NCBI GenBank assembly: GCA_030683005.1
Contig: JAUXMY010000030.1
Location: 60,829-124,828 of the forward strand
Origin: Caulobacter sp.
Lineage (GTDB): Bacteria > Pseudomonadota > Alphaproteobacteria > Caulobacterales > Caulobacteraceae
Direction of reading: 5' to 3'
Length of the DNA: 64,000 nucleotides
Numbering within the stretch: position 1 is the first letter of the stretch; each line of letters opens with the position of its first letter. The position numbers were made by a program, and so were the translations under genes. The notes beneath the pieces are model-generated. The model worked only from the letters and a program-made list of their open reading frames with translations. It made no database searches and was not told where the DNA came from. This document shows, one piece after another, positions 18,190 through 26,174 of the stretch.

Positions 18190-18456
18190 GGCGCGCCAGA
18201 GACACATCCGCTTGACGCCGATCTGGGCGGCCATTTCGTCCAGAATGCCAACGACCGGTCGGCGTCGGTCGTGACCGGCGGAGGTCGCGGGCAACAACCG
18301 GCCGAACTTCAGGGTCCGACACCGGATCGTCTCGTCGCTGACCTCGACGACCCGCTGCGCAAGCAGGTTCCCGACGTCCCGAAGGCTCAGGGTGAACCGG
18401 ACCTGCAGCCAGACCGCATGTCGGATCACCTCCGGCGGCAACCGGCGACACTTCCA
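18190..18456 (-). pseudogene. IS6-family transposase fragment (right), frameshifted
   Basis: Minus strand encodes RLPPEVIRHAVWLQVRF, SLRDVGNLLAQR, DETIRCRTLKFGRL and, after two compensating frameshifts (RRSRPTPTGRWHS is in another frame), LDEMAAQIGVKRMCLWRAV. These match IS6-family transposases from the N-terminus through the first catalytic Asp. The rest of the DDE domain is gone. It runs in the same orientation as the left fragment and ends at the DASS stop codon. Confidence 0.8.
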
Positions 18457-18514
18457 GGAAATCGGTTCCGCCGCAGCGTCCGTCTCCGCCACCCCCGTCC
18501 CGTCCGCGACGACA

Positions 18515-18532
18515 TTGTCACAAACATGCGGT
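18515..18532 (+). promoter_or_regulatory. Candidate Pho box upstream of the PhoX-like gene
   Basis: TTGTCACAAACATGCGGT matches 11 of 18 positions of the enterobacterial Pho-box consensus (paired CTGTCAT 11 bases apart); the first half is nearly perfect, the second weak. It ends 31 bases before the ATG, leaving room for a -10 and a short leader. Suggests PhoB control; not proven. Confidence 0.4.
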
Positions 18533-18563
18533 AACCCGCCCCAGGTCTCTGGAGTTGCTCGCC

Positions 18564-19958
18564 ATGTCTCTGTCCCGTCGCGGCTTTGTCGGCGTTTCCG
18601 CCGCCGCTTTGGCCTTCGCCGGGCTCGCCCGCGCCCAGGCTGTTTCGCAGGACACCTACCGGAACGAGGTCGAGGGCTACGGGCCGCTGAAGGCCGATCC
18701 GTTCGGCGTGCTCGACCTGCCGGAGGGCTTCTCCTACAGCATCGTCTCCCAGGCTGGCGACGAGATGAGCGACGGCCTGCTCGTGCCCTACAAGTTCGAC
18801 GGCATGGGCAGCTTCGCTCTGGGCGAGGACCGGGTTGTCCTGGTCCGCAACCATGAGCTCAAGGCGGGAGACCTCAACCACGGCCCGACCGGGGTAAGGG
18901 GTCGCCGCGCCGACAAGCTGGACGTCAGCAAGGCGTTCGATCTCGACGCGGCCGGACGCGCCCTGCCCGGCGGCACGACCACGCTGGTCTACAACCTGCG
19001 CACCCGGCAACTGGAACGGGAGCACCTCAGCCTGATCGGTACGGCGGTGAACTGCGCCGGCGGGATCACCCCCTGGGGGTCATGGTTGAGCTGCGAGGAA
19101 AACACCGCCCGCGCCGGCAAGGGTGGAAGCAAGGACCACGGCTGGGCCTTCGAGGTTCCGGCCTCGGCCAGGGGCCTGGTCGATCCCGTGCCGCTGAAGG
19201 CGATGGGCCGCTTCAAGCGCGAGGCCGCCTGCGTCGATCCGGGCACCGGCATCGTCTACATGACCGAGGATACCGCCGACAGTCTGCTCTACCGCTTCAT
19301 TCCGGATGTACCGGGCGAACTGGTCAAGGGCGGCAGGCTCCAGGCCCTGGGTTTCGCCGACGCGCCGGAAGGCTGCGACACGCGCAACTGGAAGGGCGCG
19401 ACCGGCATGGTTCCAGGCGCGTGGCGCGACGCCCGCTGGATCGACCTGGACGATCCCGAAAGCCCCGAGGACGACCTGCGCCTGCGCGGCGCCAAGGCCG
19501 GCGCGGCGGTCTTCGCCCGCGGCGAAGGCATCTTCTGGGGGACGGGCGAGCTGTACTTCACCTGCACCTCCGGCGGGGCCAGGAACCTCGGCCAGATCAT
19601 GCGGTACGTCCCCGGGGCCCGCGAAGGCCAGTCGGACGAAGCGACCGCGCCGGGCAAGGCGCAGCTGTTCCTGGAGTCCACCGACGCCGCGGTGCTCGAC
19701 TATGCGGACAACATCGCCATCGCGCCCTGGGGCCACCTCATCGTCTGCGAGGACCGCTACTCGGACAGCAAGCGCAACCACCTCAAGGGGGTCACGCCCG
19801 AGGGCAAGGTCTATACGATCGGGCGCAACATGTTCCGCGAGAACGCCGAGCTGGCCGGTGTGTGCTTCTCGCCTGACGGTTCGACCCTGTTCGTCAACAT
19901 CTACTGGCCCGGGATCACCCTGGCGGTGACGGGCCCGTGGGCGTCGCTCAAGGCTTGA
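18564..19958 (+). CDS. PhoX-like (DUF839) Tat-exported phosphatase-type protein
   Basis: 464 residues. The N-terminus MSLSRRGFVGVSAAALAFAG is a twin-arginine signal peptide, so the protein is exported folded, usually with metal bound. The body matches the DUF839/PhoX family: VLVRNHELK, GTTTLVYN, NCAGGITPWGSWLSCEEN, HGWAFEVP, GRFKREAACVD and YMTEDTADSLLYRF, the acidic and polar residues that hold Ca/Fe in PhoX. Start ATG 18564 with GGAG nine bases upstream. Shorter than classical PhoX, so phosphatase activity is an inference. The neighbouring secretion and pst genes fit a role in phosphate scavenging. Confidence 0.82.
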   Translation: MSLSRRGFVGVSAAALAFAGLARAQAVSQDTYRNEVEGYGPLKADPFGVLDLPEGFSYSIVSQAGDEMSDGLLVPYKFDGMGSFALGEDRVVLVRNHELKAGDLNHGPTGVRGRRADKLDVSKAFDLDAAGRALPGGTTTLVYNLRTRQLEREHLSLIGTAVNCAGGITPWGSWLSCEENTARAGKGGSKDHGWAFEVPASARGLVDPVPLKAMGRFKREAACVDPGTGIVYMTEDTADSLLYRFIPDVPGELVKGGRLQALGFADAPEGCDTRNWKGATGMVPGAWRDARWIDLDDPESPEDDLRLRGAKAGAAVFARGEGIFWGTGELYFTCTSGGARNLGQIMRYVPGAREGQSDEATAPGKAQLFLESTDAAVLDYADNIAIAPWGHLIVCEDRYSDSKRNHLKGVTPEGKVYTIGRNMFRENAELAGVCFSPDGSTLFVNIYWPGITLAVTGPWASLKA

Positions 19959-20614
19959 GCGTGCTTCTCGCCGGCCCTGCCCTGATCGCGCCCGCGGTCG
20001 CGGCCCTGCTGGGGCTTGCGGCGGCCGCGGCTTCCGTGCGCCTGCCGGCGACCGGCGCGGCGCCGGCCCTCCCCTGGCGACGCGCTGCGGCCATGAGCCT
20101 GGCCGCCCTGGGGCTCGGCGCCTGGGCCGCTTTGGCGCTGCCGTGGCCAGTCTCGATCGTTGGCGCGATGTTCGCCGTGGCGCTGCTGCTGATCGCGGTG
20201 ATCGACGCGGAGCATTTCTGGCTGCCGAACATTCTGACCCTGCCGCTGGGCGCGGCGGGACTGGCCGCCAGCGCCTTCATCGGCCCCGGCAGTTTCGTCG
20301 ACCATCTGCTCGGAGCTGTCATCGGCTTCGCGGCGCTCGCCGGCCTGGCCGCCCTCTACAAGCGACTGCGCGGGCGGGACGGGCTCGGCGGCGGCGATGC
20401 GCGCCTGCTGGCCGCCATCGGCGCCTGGGTCGGCTGGGCCGGACTGCCGAGCGTGGTGGTCTGGGCCTCCCTCGCCGGCCTCAGCTGGGTGCTGGCCCGC
20501 GTCCTGGCGCGGCGGGCGCCGAGCCTGGACACCGCCCTGCCCTACGGAACCTATCTGGCCATCGGCGCCTGGCTGACCTGGCTCTACGGACCGCTCGGCC
20601 GCGCCGGCTGGTAG
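19937..20614 (+). CDS. gspO: Type IV prepilin peptidase (A24), GspO-like
   Basis: 225 residues, about six membrane helices. Both catalytic aspartates of the A24 family are present: D90 in VIDAEHFWLPN and D154 in GGGDARLL. It should cleave the leader of the pseudopilins GspG-K encoded next door and N-methylate them. The N-terminal Cys4 zinc region of PilD/PulO is absent, as in short A24 peptidases. The GTG at 19937 lies inside the end of the PhoX-like gene (22-base overlap); GTG 19961 is an alternative. It converges on the gsp operon. Confidence 0.85.
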   Translation: MGVAQGLSVLLAGPALIAPAVAALLGLAAAAASVRLPATGAAPALPWRRAAAMSLAALGLGAWAALALPWPVSIVGAMFAVALLLIAVIDAEHFWLPNILTLPLGAAGLAASAFIGPGSFVDHLLGAVIGFAALAGLAALYKRLRGRDGLGGGDARLLAAIGAWVGWAGLPSVVVWASLAGLSWVLARVLARRAPSLDTALPYGTYLAIGAWLTWLYGPLGRAGW

Positions 20615-20620
20615 CCTGTT

Positions 20621-21094
20621 CTAGGGCTGGCAGCCGACCATGCCGGCGACCGGGATGACGGTCTCCCAGCCTTTGGCGTCACGGTATTCCAGCGAACCCG
20701 TCGGAATGACCGCGCCGCCGACCAGGCCGCTGCGGGCGTCCATCTGGATCGTCATCGTCAGGGTGATCCCCTCGCCTTCGTAGCGTTGCATCGGCGCATG
20801 GCCATAGGCGCTCTCCCCCTCGGCGGCGGTGCGCGGCAGGTCCACACTACGGCCATTGATCCGGATACGCGCCACCGCCGGATCCTGCAGCGCCATGAAC
20901 ACCCGCCGGGGCGGCGTGGTGCGGGCCCACAGGAACAACGCGCACTGACCGCTGGCCAGGGTCTGGGTCGGCAACGCCTCCAGTGGCAGCCCGCCGGTCC
21001 GCGCCGGCGCGGCTTCCGCCAGCGCAGGAGACGCCGCCCCGAGGCTGACCGCCACGCAAGCTCCGCCGATAGCCCCGAGCCATCGCGTCTTCAT
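20621..21094 (-). CDS. Exported hypothetical protein at the end of the gsp operon
   Basis: 157 residues with a Sec signal peptide (MKTRWLGAIGGACVAVSL, cleavage near ALAEAAP). The mature part has two cysteines (SGQCALFLW and the C-terminal GMVGCQP) and no recognised domain. Its ATG overlaps the gspN stop by four bases (ATGA, 21091-21094), so it is translated as the last gene of the secretion operon. It may be an accessory factor of the type II system or a secreted substrate. Seven bases separate it from the convergent prepilin peptidase gene. Confidence 0.75.
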   Translation of the reverse strand: MKTRWLGAIGGACVAVSLGAASPALAEAAPARTGGLPLEALPTQTLASGQCALFLWARTTPPRRVFMALQDPAVARIRINGRSVDLPRTAAEGESAYGHAPMQRYEGEGITLTMTIQMDARSGLVGGAVIPTGSLEYRDAKGWETVIPVAGMVGCQP

Positions 21095-21789
21095 GCCAAT
21101 TTCCCTTCACTGGTCCGGCTGTATCCGCCGGGGACGCTGGTGAACCCCTCGGCCGCGAGCATCGCGCCGAACGCCGGGTCCGTGGTCTTGACCGTCGCTT
21201 CGAGGCTGTAGCGACCATCGGCCCGCAACCTGACCACCAGGTCAAGCGCCATGCCTTCGGCGGTCCCTGCGAGCGGAAGCGCCAGGACCGCGCCCTGGCA
21301 GACGGGGCGGCCGCGCAGCGCGACAGGATTGGCGCCCAGGCCATGGACCACCGCCGCGATGTCGCCCGCCGCTTCACGGCAAGCGCCGTCGTCGAACACA
21401 GCGGTCACCTCGCGGGCAGTCAGGTCGCCGGTCAGCGAGCCGGACAGGCCCAGCGCCGTGAGCGGCAGCGAACCGGTGAATCCCTCGACGCCCGGCGACC
21501 GGCGGGTGAGCGCGATGCGCCCCGCCCCCTTCACGTCGCCGCCGGCGGCCCTGATCGTGATCTTGGTCTGGCCGGTCAGCAGGGCCAGCGGGTCGAGCCC
21601 CACCGAGAGGTCTCCGAGCGTCAGGGGGCCAAGCCCCGCACGGCGGACTTCGCCCCGCCAGATCGTCCCCCGGGCCTTGGCGAAGGACAGTTGCTTTCCG
21701 GCTGCCAGCCCGACGGCGAGCGGCGTGGTCAGCGGGAGCGCCGCCAGAAGCGCGACGAGGAAAATGAGCAGCAGGGTGCGGTTGGTCAT
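21091..21789 (-). CDS. gspN: Type II secretion system protein N
   Basis: 232 residues. N-terminal membrane helix (LLLIFLVALLAALPLTTPLAVG truncated to its core, residues about 5-25), then a periplasmic beta-rich domain with ARGTIWRGEV and LGLSGSLTGDLT, as in GspN/PulN. Two cysteines (DGACREA and RPVCQG) are placed as in the family. The start at 21789 overlaps the gspM stop by four bases; longer in-frame starts run through gspM and are rejected. An accessory subunit not essential in all systems. Confidence 0.82.
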   Translation of the reverse strand: MTNRTLLLIFLVALLAALPLTTPLAVGLAAGKQLSFAKARGTIWRGEVRRAGLGPLTLGDLSVGLDPLALLTGQTKITIRAAGGDVKGAGRIALTRRSPGVEGFTGSLPLTALGLSGSLTGDLTAREVTAVFDDGACREAAGDIAAVVHGLGANPVALRGRPVCQGAVLALPLAGTAEGMALDLVVRLRADGRYSLEATVKTTDPAFGAMLAAEGFTSVPGGYSRTSEGKLA

Positions 21790-22268
21790 GACCCGGTCCG
21801 TTCGAAAGTGACCTCGACCGCCAGGCTGCTGGCATCGGCCTTGGCCGCGCTCATTCCGACTACAGAAGCGCCGTGGCCGCTCCGCAGGCCGCTGATCCAC
21901 TGCATGAGGATGCGCGGCTGGACGGCGGCGATCCAGACGGTCAGCCGGCCGTCGGCCTCCTCGCGCCGCCGCTCGATGACGATGCCGGAGGCGGCGGCGG
22001 CGACGTCGACCACGCCGGCCAGGCCGCGACCGGCGGCTTGCGTGGCTCCTGGCGTCGCGCCGCCCCGGGCCAGCGCATTGACGGCGGCCAGGTCGGCGGC
22101 GGCGGCCTGACGCTCGGCGCGAGCCCAGCCGCCAGCCATATTCAGGGGCGCGAGCACACCGAACCAGAGCAGAAGGCCGGCGAGAACGACGCCCAGCCCG
22201 CCGAGCATCACGCGTTCGCGGGGCGAGCGCAGGGACCAGAAGTCGTGGGCGGTCTGCAGCAGACTCAT
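21786..22268 (-). CDS. gspM: Type II secretion system protein M
   Basis: 160 residues: short cytoplasmic N-terminus with SPRERVMLGGLGVVL, one membrane helix (about 20-40), then a periplasmic ferredoxin-like domain. GspM partners GspL in the inner-membrane platform that couples the ATPase to pseudopilus growth. Overlaps gspL (22265-22268) and gspN by four bases each, showing tight translational coupling. Confidence 0.85.
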   Translation of the reverse strand: MSLLQTAHDFWSLRSPRERVMLGGLGVVLAGLLLWFGVLAPLNMAGGWARAERQAAAADLAAVNALARGGATPGATQAAGRGLAGVVDVAAAASGIVIERRREEADGRLTVWIAAVQPRILMQWISGLRSGHGASVVGMSAAKADASSLAVEVTFERTGS

Positions 22269-23362
22269 GGCTGCCTCCTGACGCTAATGTCACTGGTGAT
22301 CCGGCCGCCCTCGGTGACCGTGCTGTCGGCGGTGATCAGCAGCCCGACCCGGCCGCCGGCGGCGATCAGTTGGTCCATGTCCGAATAGTTGCCGTAGGAC
22401 AGGCCCACGTTCAGCCCGGCCGGCCCGTAGACCAGGCTGTCGATCTGGGCCCCCGGTGTGCGCTCGATCGCGGTGAACAGGTCGGCGGACAGGTCGGCGA
22501 AGCGGTCGGCGGTCTGTTGCTCGGCCAGCTTCGTCCGCACAGTCTCGATGTCGGATCCGGCCGGGATGGCCCTGGGCCAGACGGCGCGCGCGCCGGCGAT
22601 GGAGCGGCTCTCGGCCTGCTGCGCGGCGATGAGATCCACACCGATCCGCGCGACGCTCAGCACCACCGGAGACGCCAGCAGCACCAGCGCGAGGATGACC
22701 ATACGCCGGACGTTTCCGACGGCGGGTTGTTCGGAGCGCGGGCCGAAGACCCCCTGCAGCAGGTTGATCTCCGGCGAAACGGCCGCGCGGGTCAGCATCG
22801 GCTCCAGCTCACCAAGCGCCAGCATCCGGCGCGGTCGGTCGCCGAGCACCGCTTCGGCGAGCGTGCGCTCGGCCGCGAAGGCCAGGCCCTGCCCCCGGAC
22901 CGCGAGCATGTCGCCGAAGCCCGCGACGATCGTCCGCCCCTCGTCATCGGGCCGCAGCATCAGATAGTCGGGCGTGATCGAGACCGGATAGACGCCGCGC
23001 GCCGCCGCCGCATCGAGCCAGCCCTGCACCCGCGAGACGCTGGTGATGGCGGCCAGTCGCTGGCCGCCGGCGTCGCTGCCGCCCACGCTGATGTGCAGGT
23101 CTCCGCCCTCGTCGGCGATGTCGTCCTGCAGCAGGAAGGCGACCGCCGATCGGGCCTGGCGGTCGTTGCGATCCGGCAGGTCCAGCCACCGGGCCACGAC
23201 ATCCGCGCCGGGCACGACCAGGCGGTCGATGACCGGCGTCTCCGGCGGCGCGGCGTCAGGCTGCAGAACGCCGCGCTGAAGCACGGCGCCCGCTTCCGAA
23301 ATCGTCAGGCAGGGCCAAGGCTGGTCCGGCGTTGAAAGGAAAACAAGGCGTGTCGGGGTCAT
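22265..23362 (-). CDS. gspL: Type II secretion system protein L
   Basis: 365 residues. The cytoplasmic actin-like domain (about 1-230; VARWLDLPDRNDRQARSAV, AFLLQDDIADEG) binds GspE in known systems. One membrane helix (about 230-250, VILALVLLASPVVLSVA) and a periplasmic domain that pairs with GspM follow. Length and layout are normal. Starts inside the gspK stop (23359-23362). Confidence 0.87.
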   Translation of the reverse strand: MTPTRLVFLSTPDQPWPCLTISEAGAVLQRGVLQPDAAPPETPVIDRLVVPGADVVARWLDLPDRNDRQARSAVAFLLQDDIADEGGDLHISVGGSDAGGQRLAAITSVSRVQGWLDAAAARGVYPVSITPDYLMLRPDDEGRTIVAGFGDMLAVRGQGLAFAAERTLAEAVLGDRPRRMLALGELEPMLTRAAVSPEINLLQGVFGPRSEQPAVGNVRRMVILALVLLASPVVLSVARIGVDLIAAQQAESRSIAGARAVWPRAIPAGSDIETVRTKLAEQQTADRFADLSADLFTAIERTPGAQIDSLVYGPAGLNVGLSYGNYSDMDQLIAAGGRVGLLITADSTVTEGGRITSDISVRRQP

Positions 23363-24336
23363 TCGTCGCGGGTCCAGCGGCGCGCCGCGAGTTTCACCGC
23401 CCCCGAGGCGTCGACCTCGAGCAGGGTGTTGAGCGTGGCGGATGAGCCGGCGAAGGTGACGTCGGCGTCGAGGGAGAAGAAGCGGGTCCGCAGAGCGACC
23501 TGGTCGCGCGCGGTCTCCTCGGGGACCTGGTCCACGAGGATGGGATCGTTCCAGAAGGCGTGCAGGCTGTCCCAGCCGTCGGCCGGACGTTTTTCGAGCA
23601 GTCGGGCGCCGGCCTCGGCGGGAATGGCGCCCAGCGTCAGCATGGTGATCAGCACCGACCGGTCCGGCGACAGCGTATTGACGTTGATCGGCGACAGGTC
23701 CGTGGTCGGCGGGGCGCAGACGAAGGGACGCAGGCGATCATAGACGTCGGGCGTGAAGCCGCGCACCGCCCGCAGTTCGCTGACCTCCGCCAGCATGGCG
23801 CCGCCGGTGCGATAGGCCGGGGTGGCGCGGGCGTAGTCCTGATCCTCGGCGCCGCCCATGCTGATATCGTCGCTGTCGATCCAGTCGGCGAGATTGTCGG
23901 CCAGGGTTTGACCCCGGCCGGACGGGATGCCCAGGGCGCCGAGCAGGACCACGAACTGCCGCACGCCCAGTTCGCGCCGGATCAGGCGGACGCCGCGGCC
24001 CTCGGTGACGCTGTTCAGGTTGAAGCAGCCGGTGGCGTCGGTGATCCGGCCGGTCATCACGCCGTTCTCGATCGGAAACTGAAAGGTCCGGCCGTTCCAT
24101 TCCCCCTTCAGCGTCGTACGGGCTGAATCAAGCCGGGACAGTCGGGCGATCCGCGCTCGGGCCAGCTCCTCGGCGCCCAGCGCGTACAGCTGCGCCTGGT
24201 CCCGGCCGGTCGCGTTGGCGGTGCGGCGCACGCCGAACCGGATATCGTCCAGCACGCCGACGGCGATGATCGACATCACCGCCACCAGCAGCAGCACGGT
24301 CAGCAGGGCGGCGCCTCTTTCGTCGGCGCGCCTCAT
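23359..24336 (-). CDS. gspK: Type II secretion minor pseudopilin K
   Basis: 325 residues. Class III signal MRRADERG followed by AALLTVLLLVAVMS; the residue at position +5 is not Glu, which is the known peculiarity of GspK at the pseudopilus tip. The large globular part has the helical SAM-like region (DNLADWIDSDD, GGAEDQDYARATPAY) and FTPDVYDRLRPFVC. It caps the GspI-J-K complex. Four-base overlaps with gspJ and gspL. Confidence 0.9.
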   Translation of the reverse strand: MRRADERGAALLTVLLLVAVMSIIAVGVLDDIRFGVRRTANATGRDQAQLYALGAEELARARIARLSRLDSARTTLKGEWNGRTFQFPIENGVMTGRITDATGCFNLNSVTEGRGVRLIRRELGVRQFVVLLGALGIPSGRGQTLADNLADWIDSDDISMGGAEDQDYARATPAYRTGGAMLAEVSELRAVRGFTPDVYDRLRPFVCAPPTTDLSPINVNTLSPDRSVLITMLTLGAIPAEAGARLLEKRPADGWDSLHAFWNDPILVDQVPEETARDQVALRTRFFSLDADVTFAGSSATLNTLLEVDASGAVKLAARRWTRDE

Positions 24337-24920
24337 CGCAGGCTCCCCGGCGTCAGCAGCACCTGCTCGAAGCGACCAAGGCCCTCGACCCGGAAGGCGA
24401 TCCGCACGGCCTGGGGCAGTTCAGCGTTCGGCGCCGCCGTCCAGGTCGGCGACCAGGCGCCGCGGTACAGGTAGGTGACCTGCAGCTGGTCGACACCCTC
24501 CAGCAACACCTGCGGGGCGCCCGCCGGCGCGCCATCCAGGGCCGCGCGGGTTATGCGCTCGAACCTGCCGTCGGACAGGCGATAGTCGACCCGCTGCACG
24601 GACGGCCGTTGCGCTGCGCCCGGGTTCTCCCAGCCGTGCCGCACCAGCATCATGAACGGCGCGCCGTCGGTCGGCTGGCGGCCGATGAAGGCGCCGGCCG
24701 CCTGCACGCCTGCGGCGTCGCGGGTCCGGCGGGTCGACAGCTGGCCAAGGTCGGCCTTGAGCAGGATGCGCGTTCGCTGGAAGGCGCCGAGCTGGTCCAT
24801 GCGCGAGCGCACCGCCGTCTGGCCGTCCAGGGTCGAGCCCATGACCAGGGCGCCGGCGGCGGAGACCAGGCCGAAGACGAACAGCGCCGCCAGCATCTCG
24901 ACGAGGGTGAAGCCCTTCAT
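24333..24920 (-). CDS. gspJ: Type II secretion minor pseudopilin J
   Basis: 195 residues. A very short leader (MKG) precedes FTLVEMLAALFVFGLVSA, with the conserved Glu at +5 for prepilin peptidase processing and assembly. The globular part contains LKADLGQLSTRRTRD and LLEGVDQLQVTYLY, typical of GspJ. Overlaps gspI by four bases. Confidence 0.9.
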   Translation of the reverse strand: MKGFTLVEMLAALFVFGLVSAAGALVMGSTLDGQTAVRSRMDQLGAFQRTRILLKADLGQLSTRRTRDAAGVQAAGAFIGRQPTDGAPFMMLVRHGWENPGAAQRPSVQRVDYRLSDGRFERITRAALDGAPAGAPQVLLEGVDQLQVTYLYRGAWSPTWTAAPNAELPQAVRIAFRVEGLGRFEQVLLTPGSLR

Positions 24921-25294
24921 CGGCGCCCCCGGAAGGCGGTCGCCTCGGCCAGGGTGCGTTTGTCGTCCGGACGGCCGACGACGACATCGATGCGCAGGAC
25001 CTCCGGGTCGCTCGTCCGGCTGACCTTGCGGGCCCAGCGCCAGGGCCGGTCGCCAGCCTGGTCCACGCCCGCCGACTCGCCGATCGGCGGCCAGTCGATC
25101 AGGGACTCTGCGATACGGTTGTCGGCCACCACGCCGGCCATGACCTTCGCCTCGATGGCGGCGGCGGTCCGGGTGTTCTCTCCGGAGACATTGACGAGCG
25201 CCAGCGCCGCGATGCTGAACACAGACATCGCCACCAGCACCTCGATGAGGGTGAACCCCTGCTCAGCGCGCTGTCGCGTCATCGATCCTGACAT
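24917..25294 (-). CDS. gspI: Type II secretion minor pseudopilin I
   Basis: 125 residues, normal for GspI. Leader RAEQG then FTLIEVLVAMSVFSIAALAL with Glu at +5. The short globular domain contains VADNRIAESLI and RKVSRTSDPEVLRIDV. Starts the assembly of the tip complex with GspJ and GspK. Its first 32 bases overlap the end of gspH in another frame, a longer overlap than elsewhere in the operon; ATG 25282 (MTRQRAEQG) is an alternative start. Confidence 0.88.
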   Translation of the reverse strand: MSGSMTRQRAEQGFTLIEVLVAMSVFSIAALALVNVSGENTRTAAAIEAKVMAGVVADNRIAESLIDWPPIGESAGVDQAGDRPWRWARKVSRTSDPEVLRIDVVVGRPDDKRTLAEATAFRGRR

Positions 25295-25742
25295 TTCCCG
25301 CTGTATCGACGGTCACCCGGCTGCTGAGCCGTCCGCGCGTGATCACGAAGTCCGCCGGCGTGGCGACGCCCGCCGGATCAAAGGCCACGCGGTCAACGAG
25401 ATCGGCGGCCGACATCTGCGTATCCGAGGACCACGCCACCGCGCGGAACGGCCCGTCCTCCAGCGGCGTCCAGCCCCGCGGGCCACCGACCCGGAAGTCG
25501 TAGCCGCCGGGCGACACCGTCACCTCGACCGTGCGATTGGTCATCAGGGCCTCGTCGCGGGCCCGCACCAGACGCGCGGCGAAACGCTCCGCCTCCTGCG
25601 CGCCCGAGGGACGACCGTCGGTCATCGACAGGACGACGACGGTCGCCAGCAGACCGATGATGGCCAGCACCACCATCAGCTCGGTCAGGGTGAAGCCGGC
25701 CTCGCGGCGGCGTTCACTGCCAGTTGCCGATATCGGCGTCAT
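25263..25742 (-). CDS. gspH: Type II secretion minor pseudopilin H
   Basis: 159 residues. Leader ERRREAG followed by FTLTELMVVLAIIGLLATVV, with Glu at +5. The beta-rich globular part includes EAERFAARLVRARDEALMTN and AWSSDTQ, as in GspH/FimT-type pseudopilins. ATG 25742 was chosen because it directly precedes the leader; in-frame starts up to 26048 only shadow gspG. Overlaps gspG by 29 bases. Confidence 0.88.
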   Translation of the reverse strand: MTPISATGSERRREAGFTLTELMVVLAIIGLLATVVVLSMTDGRPSGAQEAERFAARLVRARDEALMTNRTVEVTVSPGGYDFRVGGPRGWTPLEDGPFRAVAWSSDTQMSAADLVDRVAFDPAGVATPADFVITRGRLSSRVTVDTAGNVRIDDATAR

Positions 25743-26160
25743 TCTTCTCGCCCCCCTCCCGGTCGTCGGCGCCGAAGGAGTAGATGTCGAAAGGTCCGTG
25801 CTTGCCCGGCCGCGCGTACTGATAGGGATTGCCCCAGGGATCGTCCGGCAGACGCTTGACGTAGCCGCCCTCGCGGTAGCGATCAGCCCGCGCCAGCGAT
25901 GGCGGGGCCTGAACCAGGGCCTGGAGACCCTCCTCCACGGTCGGATAGGCGAAGGTGTCGAGGCGGTAGCTCTCGACCGCCTGTTCCAGCACGGCGATGT
26001 CGGCGCGCGCCTTTTCCCGCATGGCCCGGTCCTGGCTGGGCAGGACATTGATGACGACGATCGTCGCCAGCAGACCGAGGATGACGACCACCACCATCAT
26101 CTCGATCAGGGTGAAGCCCGCTTCGGAACGACGGCGGGCGATCAGGGTCCGGGCCTTCAT
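25714..26160 (-). CDS. gspG: Type II secretion major pseudopilin G
   Basis: 148 residues. Leader ARRRSEAG, cleavage before FTLIEMMVVVVILGLLATIV, Glu at +5. The C-terminal half has the hallmark ALVQAPP, RLPDDPWGNPYQY, PGKHGPFDIYSFGADD, which includes the calcium-binding loop of GspG. Forms the pseudopilus shaft that pushes substrates through the GspD secretin. Fourteen bases separate it from gspF. Confidence 0.95.
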   Translation of the reverse strand: MKARTLIARRRSEAGFTLIEMMVVVVILGLLATIVVINVLPSQDRAMREKARADIAVLEQAVESYRLDTFAYPTVEEGLQALVQAPPSLARADRYREGGYVKRLPDDPWGNPYQYARPGKHGPFDIYSFGADDREGGEKNDADIGNWQ

Positions 26161-26174
26161 GGAGAGGGTCCTTT

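Noticed and set aside
16255..18456. Integrative element using tRNA-Ser as attachment site
   Set aside because: No integrase and no second copy of the tRNA 3' end seen in the window; IS6-type remnants explain the insert better.
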